Of a stretch of DNA of 64,000 bases, positions 1 to 10,384 are shown in pieces. The position numbers and the translations under genes were made by a program. The notes under the pieces were generated by a model. That model saw only the letters and a program-made list of their open reading frames with translations. It had not been told where the DNA came from and did no database searches. This stretch comes from Theropithecus gelada. Its lineage: Eukaryota; Chordata; Mammalia; Primates; Cercopithecidae. The stretch is from NCBI RefSeq assembly GCF_003255815.1, contig NC_037680.1, forward strand, positions 13,614,603 through 13,678,602. Direction: 5' to 3'. Every line of letters begins with the position of its first letter. The first letter of the stretch is position 1.

Positions 1-489
1 GAGGTAGACCACTTGGCTCCCTAGTTTCAGCCCCCTTTGCAGGGTAGTGAATGGTTCTGTCTCACTGGTGTTCCAGGACCCACTGCGGTATGAAAAACTC
101 CTGCAGCTAGCTCGGTGTCTGCCCAAAAGGCCGCCTGGTTTTGTGCTTGAAACCCAGGGCCCTGGTGGTTTACGTACCCTAGGGAATCTCCTAGTCTGTG
201 GGATACAAAGACCACGGGAAAAGCGTAGTATCTGGGCTGGAATGCACCGTTCCTCATGGCACAGTCCCTTGGCTAAGGGAAGGAGTTCCCTGATCCCTTG
301 CACTTCCTGGGTGAGGAAACGCCCCACCCTGCTTGGGCTTGGCCTCCATGGGCTGTACCCACTATCTAACCAGTCCCAATGAGATGAGCTGAGAACCTCA
401 GTTGGAAATGCAGAAATCACCGGCCTTCTGAGTTATCTTGCTGGGAGCTGCAGACTGGAGGTGTTCCTATTCAGCCATCTTGCCAGCCA
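1..489 (-). mobile_element. L1P element, 5' UTR (5' end intact, body continues left of window)
   Basis: Read on the minus strand, this begins with a near-canonical L1 start (GGCAAGATGGCTGAATAGG) and continues with L1 5' UTR landmarks such as TGATTTCTGCATTTCC and GAGCTAGCTGCAGGAG. The sequence resembles primate L1PA copies of middle age rather than the youngest ones. CAAGATGGCTG near 472-482 is the usual YY1 site that positions L1 transcription. Because the 5' end is present, the copy was probably inserted full length. The L1 5' UTR is known to carry an antisense promoter, which here would point rightward into 490 and beyond. The short ORFs across it (27-257 minus, 47-382 plus) are not genes. 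Confidence 0.88.
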
Positions 490-837
490 CCATAGTCCTG
501 TAACTTGTAGTTATGGAGCTGGGTCACAAACTCAAGTCACGTGGCTACAGATGTCAGATGCCACACTTTTAGCTGCTATTCTAGATGCTTCCCCTACTGA
601 GAAGATCTATCTGCTGGGAGGCACTGCAGCATGTTATCTCCTTGTTTGCTTAATCTTGCTTCCTACTTCTGTTTGTTGCTATCAAAAATTCCAAAATAAC
701 AGGGTTCAGGAGGGAGAATTTGGAGCTGACTGTTGGACAGGGAAAACTGTTTCTGTCCCTCAGATTAGGTGGTTCATCAGGGAGAGTCCATTTATTATTT
801 TTAATTCCATTTATTATTTTATTTCATTTTATACAAC
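490..837. other. Unassigned sequence between two L1 fragments
   Basis: I recognise no repeat or exon here. The right part is A/T-rich with two copies of a 'tccatttattatt' word around 787-815. The plus-strand ORF at 461-871 has no protein-like composition or splice context that would support a gene. Confidence 0.4.
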
Positions 838-1127
838 CTACTTGAAAGGACAAAATTTTAGAAATGTATAATATTTTAGTGATTAGGTTGGGGTGAGATA
901 GAAGTGATTGTGGCTATAAGAAGGCAAAATGAGGGATCTTCCTGGGATGGAAATGTTCTCTATTTTGACTGTGTCAATATCTTGGTTGTACTGTAGTTTT
1001 CTAAGATGTTACCACTGGAGGAAACTAGGGAAAGGTCCACGGTATCTCTCTGCATTATTTCTTACAACCTCCTGTGAATTTACAATGAACTCAAACAGTA
1101 TGATCTTTTTTAGATCAAAAAAAAAAT
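838..1127 (+). mobile_element. L1M/L1ME 3' UTR fragment
   Basis: It follows the 3' UTR of old L1 elements: 'gagggatcttcctgggatggaa' is the degenerate counterpart of the L1ME word, and later 'taagatgttaccactggagg', 'ggtatctctctgcattattt' and 'caacctcctgtgaatttaca' keep the order seen in L1ME tails. It closes with an A-rich tail at 1117-1131. The rest of the element is missing. Confidence 0.75.
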
Positions 1128-1262
1128 AAAACACCCTGGCTTGGGCATGATGATTACACTCATACTCCCAGAACTTTGGGAGGCAGCAGCAGAAAGATCA
1201 CTCGAGCCAGGGAGGTCCAGGCTGCAGTGAGCTAAACAGAGCAAGACCCAGAAAGATAAAAC
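1128..1262 (+). mobile_element. FLAM-like free left Alu monomer
   Basis: A single diverged monomer runs from 'gggcatgatgattacactca' to 'gagcaagacccag' with no right arm. It sits directly after the A-rich tail of the preceding L1 fragment, a common landing site. It is too diverged for a subfamily. Confidence 0.75.
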
Positions 1263-1429
1263 TCCAAGATCATGTAGCTAACAGCAGAGGTAAGACCTAT
1301 ATTTGGCTCTTTCATCCCTTTTTATCACATGAATGCTCCATCTCTACTTCAGGGCTAAATCCCACTGAAAATACCTATTTTAAATATTAATATACTGGCC
1401 CTATAAACAGTTATATCCCATAAAAAGTA

Positions 1430-1565
1430 ATCATCCAACTCCCTGAATTTCATTTTTTCATGCATTCAACAAATAAGTATTCAGTTGTTCACATGTAGCA
1501 GACATTGCACTAGGCTCCGGGTATATAATAGTAAATATATTATTACATGCAGTTCTGAAGAAAGA
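1430..1565 (-). mobile_element. L2 fragment
   Basis: 'tgcattcaacaaataagtat' followed by a degraded 'tgcactaggctccgggtata' is the reverse complement of the L2 3' end (age class of placental mammals). Only about 130 bases are recognisable. 1565-1867 between it and the next Alu holds nothing I can name. Confidence 0.5.
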
Positions 1566-1867
1566 CTATAGGGGAAGTACTGGGTGTTAAGGGAGCATAC
1601 GAACAGGACTAATTTTTCAGATTAAGTGTTCGGAAGTCTTCTAAATATACACACATCAAATGATACTTGAACAACATTAACCAGAGAGGAAGCGATCAAA
1701 GAGTGTTTTTGGAAGAGTATATGGTATGCATAAAGGCTGTGAATTGGAGGTAAAAGTAAGGAAGCAAGCAGTAAGGAATTCTCAGTCTTCATCTTACTGG
1801 ACCTATCAGTAATCACTCCCTCTTCATTAAATCTTTTTTTTCCCACTTAAATTCTTTTTTCTTTTTT

Positions 1868-2165
1868 GGTCGGGCACGGTGGCTCACACCTGTAATCCCA
1901 GCACTTTGCGAGGCCAAGGAGGGTGGATCATTTGAGGTAAGCTGTTCAAGACCAGCCTGGCCAACATGGCGAAACCCCATCTCTACTAAAAATAAAAAAT
2001 AAAAAAATTAGCCGGGCGTGGTGGCAGGTCTTTGCCTGTAATCACAGCTACTGGGGAGGCTGAGGCAGGAGATCGGTTGAACTCAGGAGACGGAGGTTGC
2101 AGTGAGCCAAGTTCATGCCATTGTACTCCAGCCTGGGCGACAGAGTAAGACTCCACCTCAAAGAG
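1868..2165 (+). mobile_element. AluS
   Basis: A full dimer from 'ggtcgggcacggtggctcac' to 'gagtaagactccacctcaaa'. It lies only about 12 bases from the next, oppositely oriented Alu, so the two can fold into one long hairpin if transcribed. Confidence 0.95.
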
Positions 2166-2175
2166 AAAAAATGAA

Positions 2176-2369
2176 TTTTTTTTTTTTTTTTTTTTGAGAC
2201 AAAGTCTTGCTCTGTCACTCTGCCTGGAGTACAGGGGTGCAATATTAGCTCTCTGTAACCTCAAACTCCTAGGCTCACACAACCTCCTGCCTTAGCCCCT
2301 CAAGCAGCTTGGACTACAGGCATCTGCCACCACACCCGGCTAATTGTTTTTTTTTTTTTTTTTTTTTTT
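2176..2369 (-). mobile_element. AluJ-like copy, left portion, split by the gap region
   Basis: Starts with poly-T (2176-2195) and 'gagacaaagtcttgctctgt', and runs to 'cacacccggctaattg' followed by poly-T. Its continuation appears at 2700-2800, after the N run and a second Alu. The simplest reading is an older Alu into which another minus-strand Alu inserted at the mid-element T tract. Confidence 0.8.
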
Positions 2370-2464
2370 NNNNNNNNNNNNNNNNNNNNNNNNNNNNNNN
2401 NNNNNNNNNNNNNNNNNNNNNNNNNNNNNNNNNNNNNNNNNNNNNNNNNNNNNNNNNNNNNNNN
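2370..2464. other. Assembly gap (95 N)
   Basis: Unresolved bases flanked on both sides by long T runs (2347-2369 and 2465-2486). The gap probably reflects polymerase slippage in the poly-T of a nested Alu, and its true length is unknown. Confidence 0.98.
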
Positions 2465-2688
2465 TTTTTTTTTTTTTTTTTTTTTTGAGATGGAGTCTCG
2501 CTCTGTCACCCAGGCTAGAGTGCAGTGGTGCAATCTGGTCTCTCTGCAATCTCCAGCTCCTGGGTTCAAGCGATTCTCCTGTCTCAGCCTCCCAAGGAGC
2601 TGGGCTTACAGGCGTCTGCCACTGTGCCTAGCTAATTTTTGTATTTTTAGTAGAGACGGGGTTACACCATCTTGGTCAGGACGTTTTT
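2465..2688 (-). mobile_element. AluS, nested in an older Alu, 5' truncated
   Basis: Poly-T, then 'gagatggagtctcgctctgt' through 'tagagacggggttacaccat', stopping at 'ggtcaggacg', about 75 bases short of a complete element. It directly abuts the remaining part of the older Alu. Confidence 0.85.
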
Positions 2689-2800
2689 GTTTTTTTTGTT
2701 GTTGTTGTTGTTGTTGTTGCGATAGGGTCTCATTACATTGCAAAGGCTGGTCTGGAACTCCTGGCCTTAAGCAATCCTTTCACCTCAGCCTCCAATTACT
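2689..2800 (-). mobile_element. Right remainder of the split AluJ-like copy
   Basis: Begins with (TTG)n at about 2697-2719, then 'gatagggtctcattacattg' and the AluJ-type 'ctggccttaagcaatccttt', and ends at 'cacctcagcctcc'. It continues the copy interrupted at 2369. Confidence 0.7.
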
Positions 2801-3268
2801 TTAAAATGAAGAATATTGCAAACTTTCTTTCTACAGGCAACTGTTTTCAGTCTAATGATAAAATAATTCCCACTTATTGGGTGACTTCTTTCTGTAAATC
2901 ACTACGCTAGGAAATTTTAGAAGATCTCTCGCAATTCACATATTTCTCACGCCTTGGCTCGAGGAAATTCACAGAAACCGCCACTGCTATACATCTTATT
3001 GAACGATTAATCCTTTTCCTCTTCCTTTCCTACCCCTCCCATTTGCCCTAAGAACAAAGAGTTTGTAAACCAATAAATTCGGTGGAGGCCGAGAGCTCAG
3101 GGCTTTGAGAAAGCCTCCTACGCTGCAGTCCCCTGGACCTGCCTTTTAAACTCTTTTTAATTCCTTTGTCTCTGCTGGACTTGGAGTACCTGCTGGGTGG
3201 TGTGGGGCTGGTTTCCCCAACAGGGAGAAAGAAGCCACAGTTGCAAAGGCATAAAGATTTTAGAAAAT
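2801..3268. other. Unassigned, non-repetitive
   Basis: Mixed-composition sequence with no repeat I recognise, no long ORF outside Alu, and no paired splice sites I would defend. Confidence 0.4.
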
Positions 3269-3485
3269 CTGGCCAGGCACAGTGGCTCATGCGGGTAATC
3301 CCAGCACTGTGGGAGGCCACGGCAGGCAGATCACCTGAGGTCAGGAGTTCAAGACCAGCCTGGCCAACATAGTGAATACCTGTCTCTACTAAAAATACAA
3401 AAATTAGCCAGGCTGAGATCGCGCCACTGCACTCCAGCCTGGGCAACAGAGTGAGACTCCATCTCAAAAGAAAAAGAAAAAAGAA
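3269..3485 (+). mobile_element. AluS with internal deletion
   Basis: The left arm is normal, but the sequence jumps from 'aaaaattagccaggc' straight to 'tgagatcgcgccactgcact', losing about 85 bases of the right arm. The tail is A-rich with G interruptions. Confidence 0.9.
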
Positions 3486-3699
3486 GTTTTAGAAAATCCT
3501 AAGCAGTTTAGTATAGCTAAAGAATAAGATCCTTGTGACATGCAGTAAAGAAGTAAAAACAGGCCAAGTCAAGGAGGTGCCTTGCTAAGAGTTTGGACTT
3601 TTCTCTGTAAGGAATTGGAAGCAATTTTTAAAGTGTAATCAGGTTGCTATTTTACAAACATTACTTTGTCAACTTCAGAAAAATGAATGTGGGGGCAGG

Positions 3700-4210
3700 G
3701 ATAACTTTTTAGAAGGCTACCACAAATAGTCCAGGTAATACAATTCATAATCTCTTGGCTTTAGACTCCTATATCTAATTACCTACCTGACACTTTGGAT
3801 ATCTCACAGATATTTTTAGCTTAAATGTCCCAAACCAGTCTTGATTTCTCACCAAACCTGTGTGCCCCTGTAGTCTCAGTAAATAGTACAACCATGCAAG
3901 TTACTCAAACCGGTTTCATTCCTGATTTCTCCCTTTCCCTAAACCACCAAGTTGAATCAACTTATTATTCATTATTCCCAAAATATTAATGTATCTCAAG
4001 TCTATCCTTTTTTTTCCCCCAGTTCCATTGCTATCACCAAACCCAAGCCATCATCACCACTCAACAGGATTAGCATAATAGCTCCCAACTGGACTCCTCT
4101 AAATTTCCCTTAATACCACTTGGTTTCCTTAAAATATTTACTGTAATTGGCAATTCTGTCTCTCACTTCTGTTAGAATGCCTTCATAAATTTCAGGGCTC
4201 TAGCACCTAG
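3700..4210 (+). mobile_element. Possible old LINE (L2-like) relic
   Basis: Scattered words ('ctcccaactggactcctcta', 'ccaagccatcatcaccact') resemble the region upstream of the L2 3' end in the plus orientation. Divergence is high, and I would accept a different ancient family. Confidence 0.3.
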
Positions 4211-4261
4211 CATCAGCCTGATTAACAGAAACAATATTAATAAAAAAGCAAAACACACTTA

Positions 4262-4495
4262 TTATGTGTCAGGTACTATTTTAAGGGTTTTACATATATG
4301 AAATCATTTGATCCTCACAAGAGCCTCTAAGGTAGGTATTCTTATTATCTCAATTTTACAGATGAGGAAACTGAGACACAGATGGTCAATTAATCTGCTC
4401 AAGGTAACACAAATAAATGACACAACAAAGAATCAAGCCTAGGCAGACTCCAGCCTACAGTCTTGATTATTCAGTACCTCTTTGAGTAGATGCTC
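4262..4495 (-). mobile_element. MIR
   Basis: The MIR core appears in reverse orientation: 'attatctcaattttacagat' followed by 'gaggaaactgagac'. Upstream is 'tatgtgtcaggtactatttt', the complement of the MIR 3' part. Confidence 0.88.
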
Positions 4496-4783
4496 AATAA
4501 ATATTCCTTGAACAAATAAACAAACGAGAGAATACAGAGAGGAGGAACAGATTTAGTGGTAAAGATTATGGGCTATGATTTGGGACATGCTGAATTTGAA
4601 GTACTTGGAGAAGGCTGTGAAGTACAGTGGGATAAACAGTTATAAGTTAGAGATGAGCATTTAGAAGTTATCAAGTTCTCCTGGAAGCCAGCTACAAAAT
4701 ACAACTGTCTGTATTTAAAAAGTGATTATACAATTTAAAAAATAAGATGGGCTTTTAAACTGTAACCATTTTGGTCGAATTCT
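4496..4783. other. Unassigned
   Basis: A/T-rich sequence with no recognisable repeat or exon. Confidence 0.35.
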
Positions 4784-5074
4784 TTTTTTTGTTTTGACAA
4801 AGAGTTTCGCTCTTGTTGCCCAGGCTGGAGTGCACTGGCACAATCTCAGGTCACTGCAACCCCGGCCTTCCGGGTTCTAGCTCCTGCCTCAGCCTCCTGA
4901 GTAGCTGGAACTACAGGCATGCACCACCATAGCTGGCTAATTTTATGTATTTTAGTAGAGATGTGGTTTCACCATGTTGGTCAGGCTGGTCTCGAACTCC
5001 TGACCTCTGGTGATCCACCCGCCTCGGCCTCTCAAAGTGCTGGGATTACAGGGGTGAGCCACCGCGACCGGCCT
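4784..5074 (-). mobile_element. AluS
   Basis: From 'ttttttttgttttgacaaag' to 'gagccaccgcgaccggcc'. A complete dimer with moderate divergence. Possible flanking duplications 'gaattct' occur at about 4777-4783 and 5078-5084. Confidence 0.93.
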
Positions 5075-5239
5075 GTAGAATTCTATAATAGAAATATGTT
5101 TTAACAAAGATAGAATGACCCGTTGAGCCTCGATGACACCCATGAAAAATTCTGTATTGTTACTATGAAATGAAATATTTAGCTTTCTTTAAGAAGTCAC
5201 ATTTGGTATCTATATAAATGTCAAACTTGCATTTTGTTA

Positions 5240-6232
5240 AAATATAAAAGTGCAGAGATTTTTAACTTGACAAAAATCTAATAGATTACAAGAACAGCTG
5301 AAAATAACAAGAAAATGACGGAAAAAGAAGAGCGGGAGCACACCTTACCTCTAGACACCTAAACATATTATTACAAAGTTACAGAAATTAAGATAATGGG
5401 TATGGTACAAGTCAAAGAAAAGAGAGAACAATGAAAAAGAACAGTGTCCAAAAAGAACCACGTATAAATGAGAATTGTGAATATGATAAAATGATATTTT
5501 AAATTAACGGGTGTGGAGAGATGATTTACTAAATGGTATCGGGTTTAGCCTAAAAAAGATTTTTATTTTGTTCCTTATACCAAAAAAATTACAGCTAAAT
5601 TATAAAATACAAAAAAAGTTTTAATCAGATACATAATATTTTTTACTAATCTGGGGTGGGGCAAGCATTTCTAAGCATCACAAATAAATTAGAAGCTAGA
5701 AAAAAAAAGATGGATAGATTTGGACATTAAAATAATTTAAACTTCTAAGAAAAAAATTAAAAAGTTAAAAGATATTTCAAAATGGGAGAAAAGACGTGAG
5801 AAATATGTGACAAAGAATTAACAGCCTATGCAGTAATTTTTTAAAAATATTAAGAGACAATGACAGCAACAGGCTACTTAAAAGAGACAACACCAAATAA
5901 ACATAAGAAAGATGCTCCACAATCAATAGAATTCAACTAGATACAAATGAAACAGCCATCGCTGTTTACGATCAGATTGAATAGAGTAAAACACGGGGAA
6001 TGGGTGATCTCAAACACCATTAGTAGGAAAGAAAATGGGAACATCCTTTCTAAAGAGCAACTTAGAGATCACAGAGTATTTGTGGCTAAATAAACCTACT
6101 TCTAAAAGGTTAGATTCAAGGATAATCAGGGAAGCATACAAAGAGAGCACACATGACAGCGTTACCTATAAAACCTAATCTGTTTAGCAATCACACTTCT
6201 GGGTACATATCCGAAAGAAATGAAAACAGGAT
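5240..6232 (+). mobile_element. L1M fragment (ORF2 3' part into 3' UTR), decayed
   Basis: An A-rich plus strand with L1 signatures such as 'agaaatatgtgacaaagaat', 'aagaaagatgctccacaatc' and 'gggtacatatccgaaagaaa'. No continuous reading frame survives. An Alu interrupts it at 6233, and it resumes after 6538. Confidence 0.7.
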
Positions 6233-6537
6233 TGGGCTGGGCACAATGACTAACGCCTGTAATCCCAGCACTTTGGGAGGCCGAGGCGGGCAGATCACCT
6301 GAGGTCAGGAGTCCGAGACCTACCTGGCCAATATAGCAAAACCCCGTCTCCACCAAAAATTTAAAAATTAGCCGGTCGTGGTGGTGCGTGCCTGTAATCC
6401 CAGCTACTCAAGACGGTGAGATAGGAGAATCGCTTGAACCCAGGAAGAGGAGGTTGCAGTGGCCCAGGATCATACCACTGCACTCCAGCCTAGGCAACAA
6501 GAGCAAAACTCTGTCTCAAAAAAAAAAAAAAAAAAAG
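6233..6537 (+). mobile_element. AluS
   Basis: A full dimer with an 18-base A tail, inserted into the L1M copy that continues on both sides. Confidence 0.93.
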
Positions 6538-6815
6538 GAAATCCTATCATGCTCTGCACCGATGAACCTTGAAGACATTATGGAAACTGAAATAAATTAG
6601 CCACAAAAAGTCAAATAGTGTACTACATGATTCCACTTTTATATGAGGTATTTAAAGTATGTAGTCAAATTCAGAAACAAAATAGAATGGTGGCTGTGGG
6701 GCAAAGGATACAGGGGAAATGCAGTTGTTGTTTGGTAAGTATAGAATTTCACATCTGCAATATGAAAAAGTTCTAGAGATCTATTGCACAAGGTACATTT
6801 AATTGTACTTGTGGG
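6538..6815 (+). mobile_element. L1M 3' end, continuation
   Basis: 'atgaaccttgaagacattat', 'tacatgattccacttttata' and 'gtggctgtggggcaaaggat' are L1M 3' UTR words, continuing the fragment before the Alu. Near the end, 'attgtacttg' corresponds to the usual L1M terminus. Confidence 0.72.
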
Positions 6816-6825
6816 CTAAGCTCTG

Positions 6826-7117
6826 ATTTTTTTTTTTTTGAGATGGAGTCTCGCTGTGTCGCCCAAGCTGGAGTACAGTGGCACTATCTCGGCTCATTGC
6901 AACCTCAGCCTCCGTCAAGCCATTCTCCTGCCTCAGCCTCCTGAGTAGCTGGGATTACAAGTGCACACCACCACACTAGGCTAATTTTTGTATTTTTAGT
7001 AGGGACGGGGTTTCACCTTGTTGGCCAGGCTAGTCTTGAACTCCTGACCTCAAGTAATCCACCTGCCTCGGCCTCCCAAAGTGCTGGGATTACAGGTGTG
7101 AGCCAACACACCCAACC
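6826..7117 (-). mobile_element. AluS
   Basis: The T tract is followed by 'gagatggagtctcgctgtgt', and the copy ends at 'gagccaacacacccaacc'. The word 'ctgatttttt' occurs just before it (6821) and just after it (7117), which is likely the target duplication. It places the insertion at the very start of the LTR that follows. Confidence 0.93.
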
Positions 7118-7857
7118 TGATTTTTTTAATCTTACCCAAATTCCTACCTAAGGGGTCTAGGGAGTCATGCCCTACAAACCATAAATTCTTATTAGGTGGG
7201 TTTTATTTGACCCTATATATTGTGATTTACTTTTCCATCTGACTCTGGCCTAACATTATGAGACAAGGAAGAAATGTTTAATACCAAAATATATTTCTTT
7301 GCCATACCTTAAAATTGTCCTGCAAAGCCTGTTGTAGGAAAAATCCATATTCTATAGCGAATCCCCTTCCCACTTTGTTTTCCTTCCTTCCCAAATCCAG
7401 GAGATAATCAACTATGAGCCAGACACCCTTTTAAGTCCAATAAAAAACAATTTACAACCTGCTCTCTCTGAAGTCTGCTATCTAAGAGCTTCCTCTGCAC
7501 AGTAAAACTTGGTCTCTACAATCTTTTATCTTTAACCTGAGCATTCCTTTCTGTCAATCCCAGGTCTTCAGACAACCTCAACCAATTGTCAACAGAAAAT
7601 GTTTAAATTTACCTATAGCCTGGAAGTCCCCACTTTGAGTTGTCCTGCTTTTCTAAACCAAACAAATGTATTTCTTAAATGTATTTGATTGATGTCTCAT
7701 GCCTTCCTAAAATACATAAAACCAAGCTGTAACCCAACCACCTTGGGCACATGTTCTCAGGACCTCCCGAGGGCTGTGTCATGGGGCCATGGTCACTCAT
7801 ATTTGGGTCAGTATAAATCGCCTCATATTTTACAGAGTTTGACTCTTTTTGTCAACA
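7118..7857 (+). mobile_element. ERV class I LTR (LTR8/MER4-group type)
   Basis: About 740 bases with LTR organisation. The probable start TGATTTTT lies at the Alu junction. A TATA-like 'ataaaaccaagctg' lies near 7717, followed by 'ccttgggcacatgttctcag', 'acctcccgagggctgtgtca' and a terminal 'gtcaaca'. The 'aggacctcctgagg/ctgtgtca' block is typical of several class I primate LTRs. I am not certain of the family name. Only LTR plus a short leader remain; no gag, pol or env sequence follows before the next Alu at 7931. Confidence 0.65.
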
Positions 7858-7885
7858 ATCATCTGGCACCCATTCGTGGGGCCTC
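7858..7885 (+). other. Retroviral leader / primer-binding-site-like remnant
   Basis: Directly after the LTR terminus, 'atcatctggcacccattcgt' followed by 'ggggc' has the spacing and TGGCxCCCA pattern of a tRNA primer-binding site. If correct, the LTR is a 5' LTR of a provirus whose interior is lost, not a solo LTR. Confidence 0.45.
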
Positions 7886-7930
7886 AGAGAAGACTAAGGG
7901 TCATACTATACACTTAAAAATGGTTAAGAT

Positions 7931-8215
7931 GGCCAGGCACGGTGGCTCACACCTGTAATTCCAGCACTTTGGGAGGCTGAGGTGGGTGGAGCACTTGAGG
8001 TCAGGAGTTCAAGACCAGCGTGGGCTAACATGGTGAAACCCCCTCTCTACTAAAAATACAATAGCCAGGCATGGTGGTGCAGGCCTGTAATCCCAGCTAC
8101 TCAGGAGGCTGAGACATGAGAATCGTTTGAACCCAGGAGGCAGAGGTTGCAGTAAGCCACTGTACTCCGGTCTGGGAGACAGAGCAAGGCTCTGTCTCAA
8201 AATAAAAGAAGAAAA
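7931..8215 (+). mobile_element. AluS
   Basis: Starts 'ggccaggcacggtggctcac' and ends in an A/G-rich tail. The right arm has lost about 20 bases ('cagtaagccactgtactccg'). Confidence 0.93.
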
Positions 8216-8221
8216 AAAATA

Positions 8222-8545
8222 ATTAAGTTGATAATTGTGTTATGCGTTTTTAACACAATAAAAAATAAATTATTAATTGAAAACAATGTAAATACCCACC
8301 AGCAGGGAATTGGTCATGCTACAGCTATACAATAAAGTAGCCATCAAAAATGATAATACTGATACCTATTCAGTTATACCCATAGCCCATTCTTGCAAGT
8401 TTTTTCAATATAAAAAAAGCAAAGCATTATATCATAAAACATGTGTCCATATCTGTAACTAAAGACAGAGGTATGTGTAAACAGTGGCATCTCTAGGTAA
8501 TAGGATTGCAGATGACCTTTACTTTCTTTTTCATATTTTCTTGTG
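8222..8545 (+). mobile_element. L1ME-like 3' UTR fragment
   Basis: 'cagcagggaattggtcatgc', 'agctatacaataaagtagcc' and 'atcaaaaatgataatactga' match the order of an L1ME 3' end. The following 'gtggcatctctaggtaatag' corresponds to the 'tctctgggtggtggg' segment. Confidence 0.65.
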
Positions 8546-8664
8546 TGGACTAAGTATTAAGTACATGGCAAAAGATGGCTTAAAAGAGGAAGTGACTGCC
8601 ACCATTGGCTCCAGAATCCTGGGATGGAATTTTGTTTCCCTCATCACTATGTGTCTGGCACATG

Positions 8665-8788
8665 TTGAAGGATTAATAAAAATTTGAGAGGCAAAATGAA
8701 CAGTCGTTAAGAGTTCAGGAATCAAGACAGGCCTGGATATGAATCTCAATTCATATTCATTGAAAAGGGGCCTCAGACTTTAAAGCTC
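8665..8788 (+). mobile_element. MIR, left part (split by Alu)
   Basis: 'cagtcgttaagagttcagga' and 'gacaggcctggatatgaatc' are the MIR 5' portion. The copy is cut by the Alu at 8789 and resumes at 9104. Confidence 0.7.
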
Positions 8789-9103
8789 TTTTTTTTGGTT
8801 GGTTGATTGGTTTGTTTGCTTGTTTGAGATAGAGTCTCCTGTGTTGCCCCAGGCTGGAGTGCAGTGGCTCAATCACAGCTCATTGCAGCTTTGACCTCCT
8901 AGGTCCCAGCGATTCCCTCACCTGAGCCTCCTGTGTAGCTGGACCACAGCTATGCACCACCAAGCCCAGCTGATTTTATTTTTTGTAGAGACCGAGATTT
9001 CCTATGTTGCCCAGGCTGGTCTAGAACTGCTAGACTCAAGTGATTCTCTTGCCTTGACATCTCAAAGTGCTGGGATTACAGGTGTGAGCCACCAGGTCAG
9101 ACC
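8789..9103 (-). mobile_element. AluJ
   Basis: The GGTT/GTTT-rich degenerate T tract, 'tgttgcccaggctggtctag' and 'aactgctagactcaagtgat' show an old Alu. It interrupts a MIR. Confidence 0.9.
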
Positions 9104-9265
9104 TCTACAATTCTTATTTAACTTCATTGAGCCTCACCTTCTTCAACTATAAAAATGTCAAGAAGACTTAACAGATTGTTGCAAGGAAAATGTACTTATC
9201 ACACAAAACATCATTTCTGGCTCAAATGAAACTCAGTAAAATGATGGCCATCATTACTGTTTAGT
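9104..9265 (+). mobile_element. MIR, right part
   Basis: 'cattgagcctcaccttcttc', 'aactataaaaatgtcaagaa' and 'agattgttgcaaggaaaatg' continue the MIR interrupted at 8788. Confidence 0.7.
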
Positions 9266-10095
9266 GACTCGATTTACACTGAAGAACTCCCGACACAAAC
9301 AAATAAAAAAAAACTAAGCATCTACAGAAGACTGCATTGCTAAATTATCACTGAATATCCTAACTGCATTAAAAAGCAAGAGACAACACTTTGCCTGGTA
9401 GATCTACAAAAATGTCTTGCTGCAAGGTATGGTTACATTCCTATATCTAGCAGGATTACACTATAAAATTTACCATCTACTTTGTATATAAACATCACTC
9501 ATGAGTATTGGACACAGATTTATTAGTGCTTTAGTAAAAATAATGCAAAGAGGAAAACGTGCTTGTTTTAATCCAAAGGTAGAATGTAAAGAGAATGTAA
9601 ACATACAAAATATGACTAAAGACTTCACTTAGAGAGAGATAAAAAGAGTAAGTGACATTACAATTTTGTTTAGCCTCTCTCTTCCTCACAACTTTTGGAC
9701 AAGGAGCCTGTCTTTTTAGGCACTGCTCTACCCACAAAGTCTATACGGTGTAAGCGCTCATACCATAAATACAAGAGGATTTATAAGAGAAAATCTCAGT
9801 AAAATCATGGAGTAAACTGAATTAGAATTTATCTGAGAAAGTCTCAGTCAAAATAATAAAGGAAAGAGTTTAAGAATAAAGGGCACACGCATAGGGAGGG
9901 AAAAAGTCTTTTCTGTAACTTGCATCTCCTTTATTCAATAAGTTTTCCTGGGGACCTTATACAGTCACCCTTGAACTCTGAAGGAGGCATAATCCAGGGC
10001 CTGACCGTGCTAAGATTATTAGGCTGTGGGTTCCTTAACCCTTTCAGTGATGCCTTTATTCATCGGTGTATTATAGTTGGCACCCTGTGGTCACG
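9266..10095. other. Unassigned, non-repetitive
   Basis: Over 800 bases with no repeat I can name and no convincing exon. The minus-strand ORF at 9531-9737 has no supporting splice sites. Confidence 0.4.
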
Positions 10096-10384
10096 TTTTT
10101 TGTTTTTTATTTTGTTTTGAGATGGAGTCTCGCTCTGTCACCCAGGCTGGAGTGCAGTGGCGCGATTCTCAAGTTCAAGCGATTCTCCTGCCTCAGCCTC
10201 CCATGTAACTGTGACTACAGATCCCTGCCACCACGTCCGCTAATGTGTGTGTGTGTGTGTTTTTGGTAGGCACAGGGTTTCACCATGTTGCCCAGGCTGA
10301 TCTCGAACTCCTGACCTCATTTAATCCGCCCGCCTCGGCCTCCCAAAGTACTAGGATTACAGGCCTGAGCCACCGCGCCTGTCC
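10096..10384 (-). mobile_element. AluS with internal (GT)n
   Basis: From 'ttttttgttttttattttgt' to 'gagccaccgcgcctgtcc'. The left arm lacks part of the 'ggctcactgcaacctccgcc' stretch. The normal 'gctaatttttgtatttttag' is replaced by a (GT) microsatellite at 10243-10260. Confidence 0.92.

Noticed and set aside
461..871. 136-codon ORF right of the L1 5' UTR
   Set aside because: It starts inside L1 and has no codon or splice evidence. Its hydrophobic stretch comes from T-rich sequence.
2300..2631. Frames running through the N gap
   Set aside because: They contain unknown residues from the N run and poly-lysine/phenylalanine from the poly-T; artefacts.
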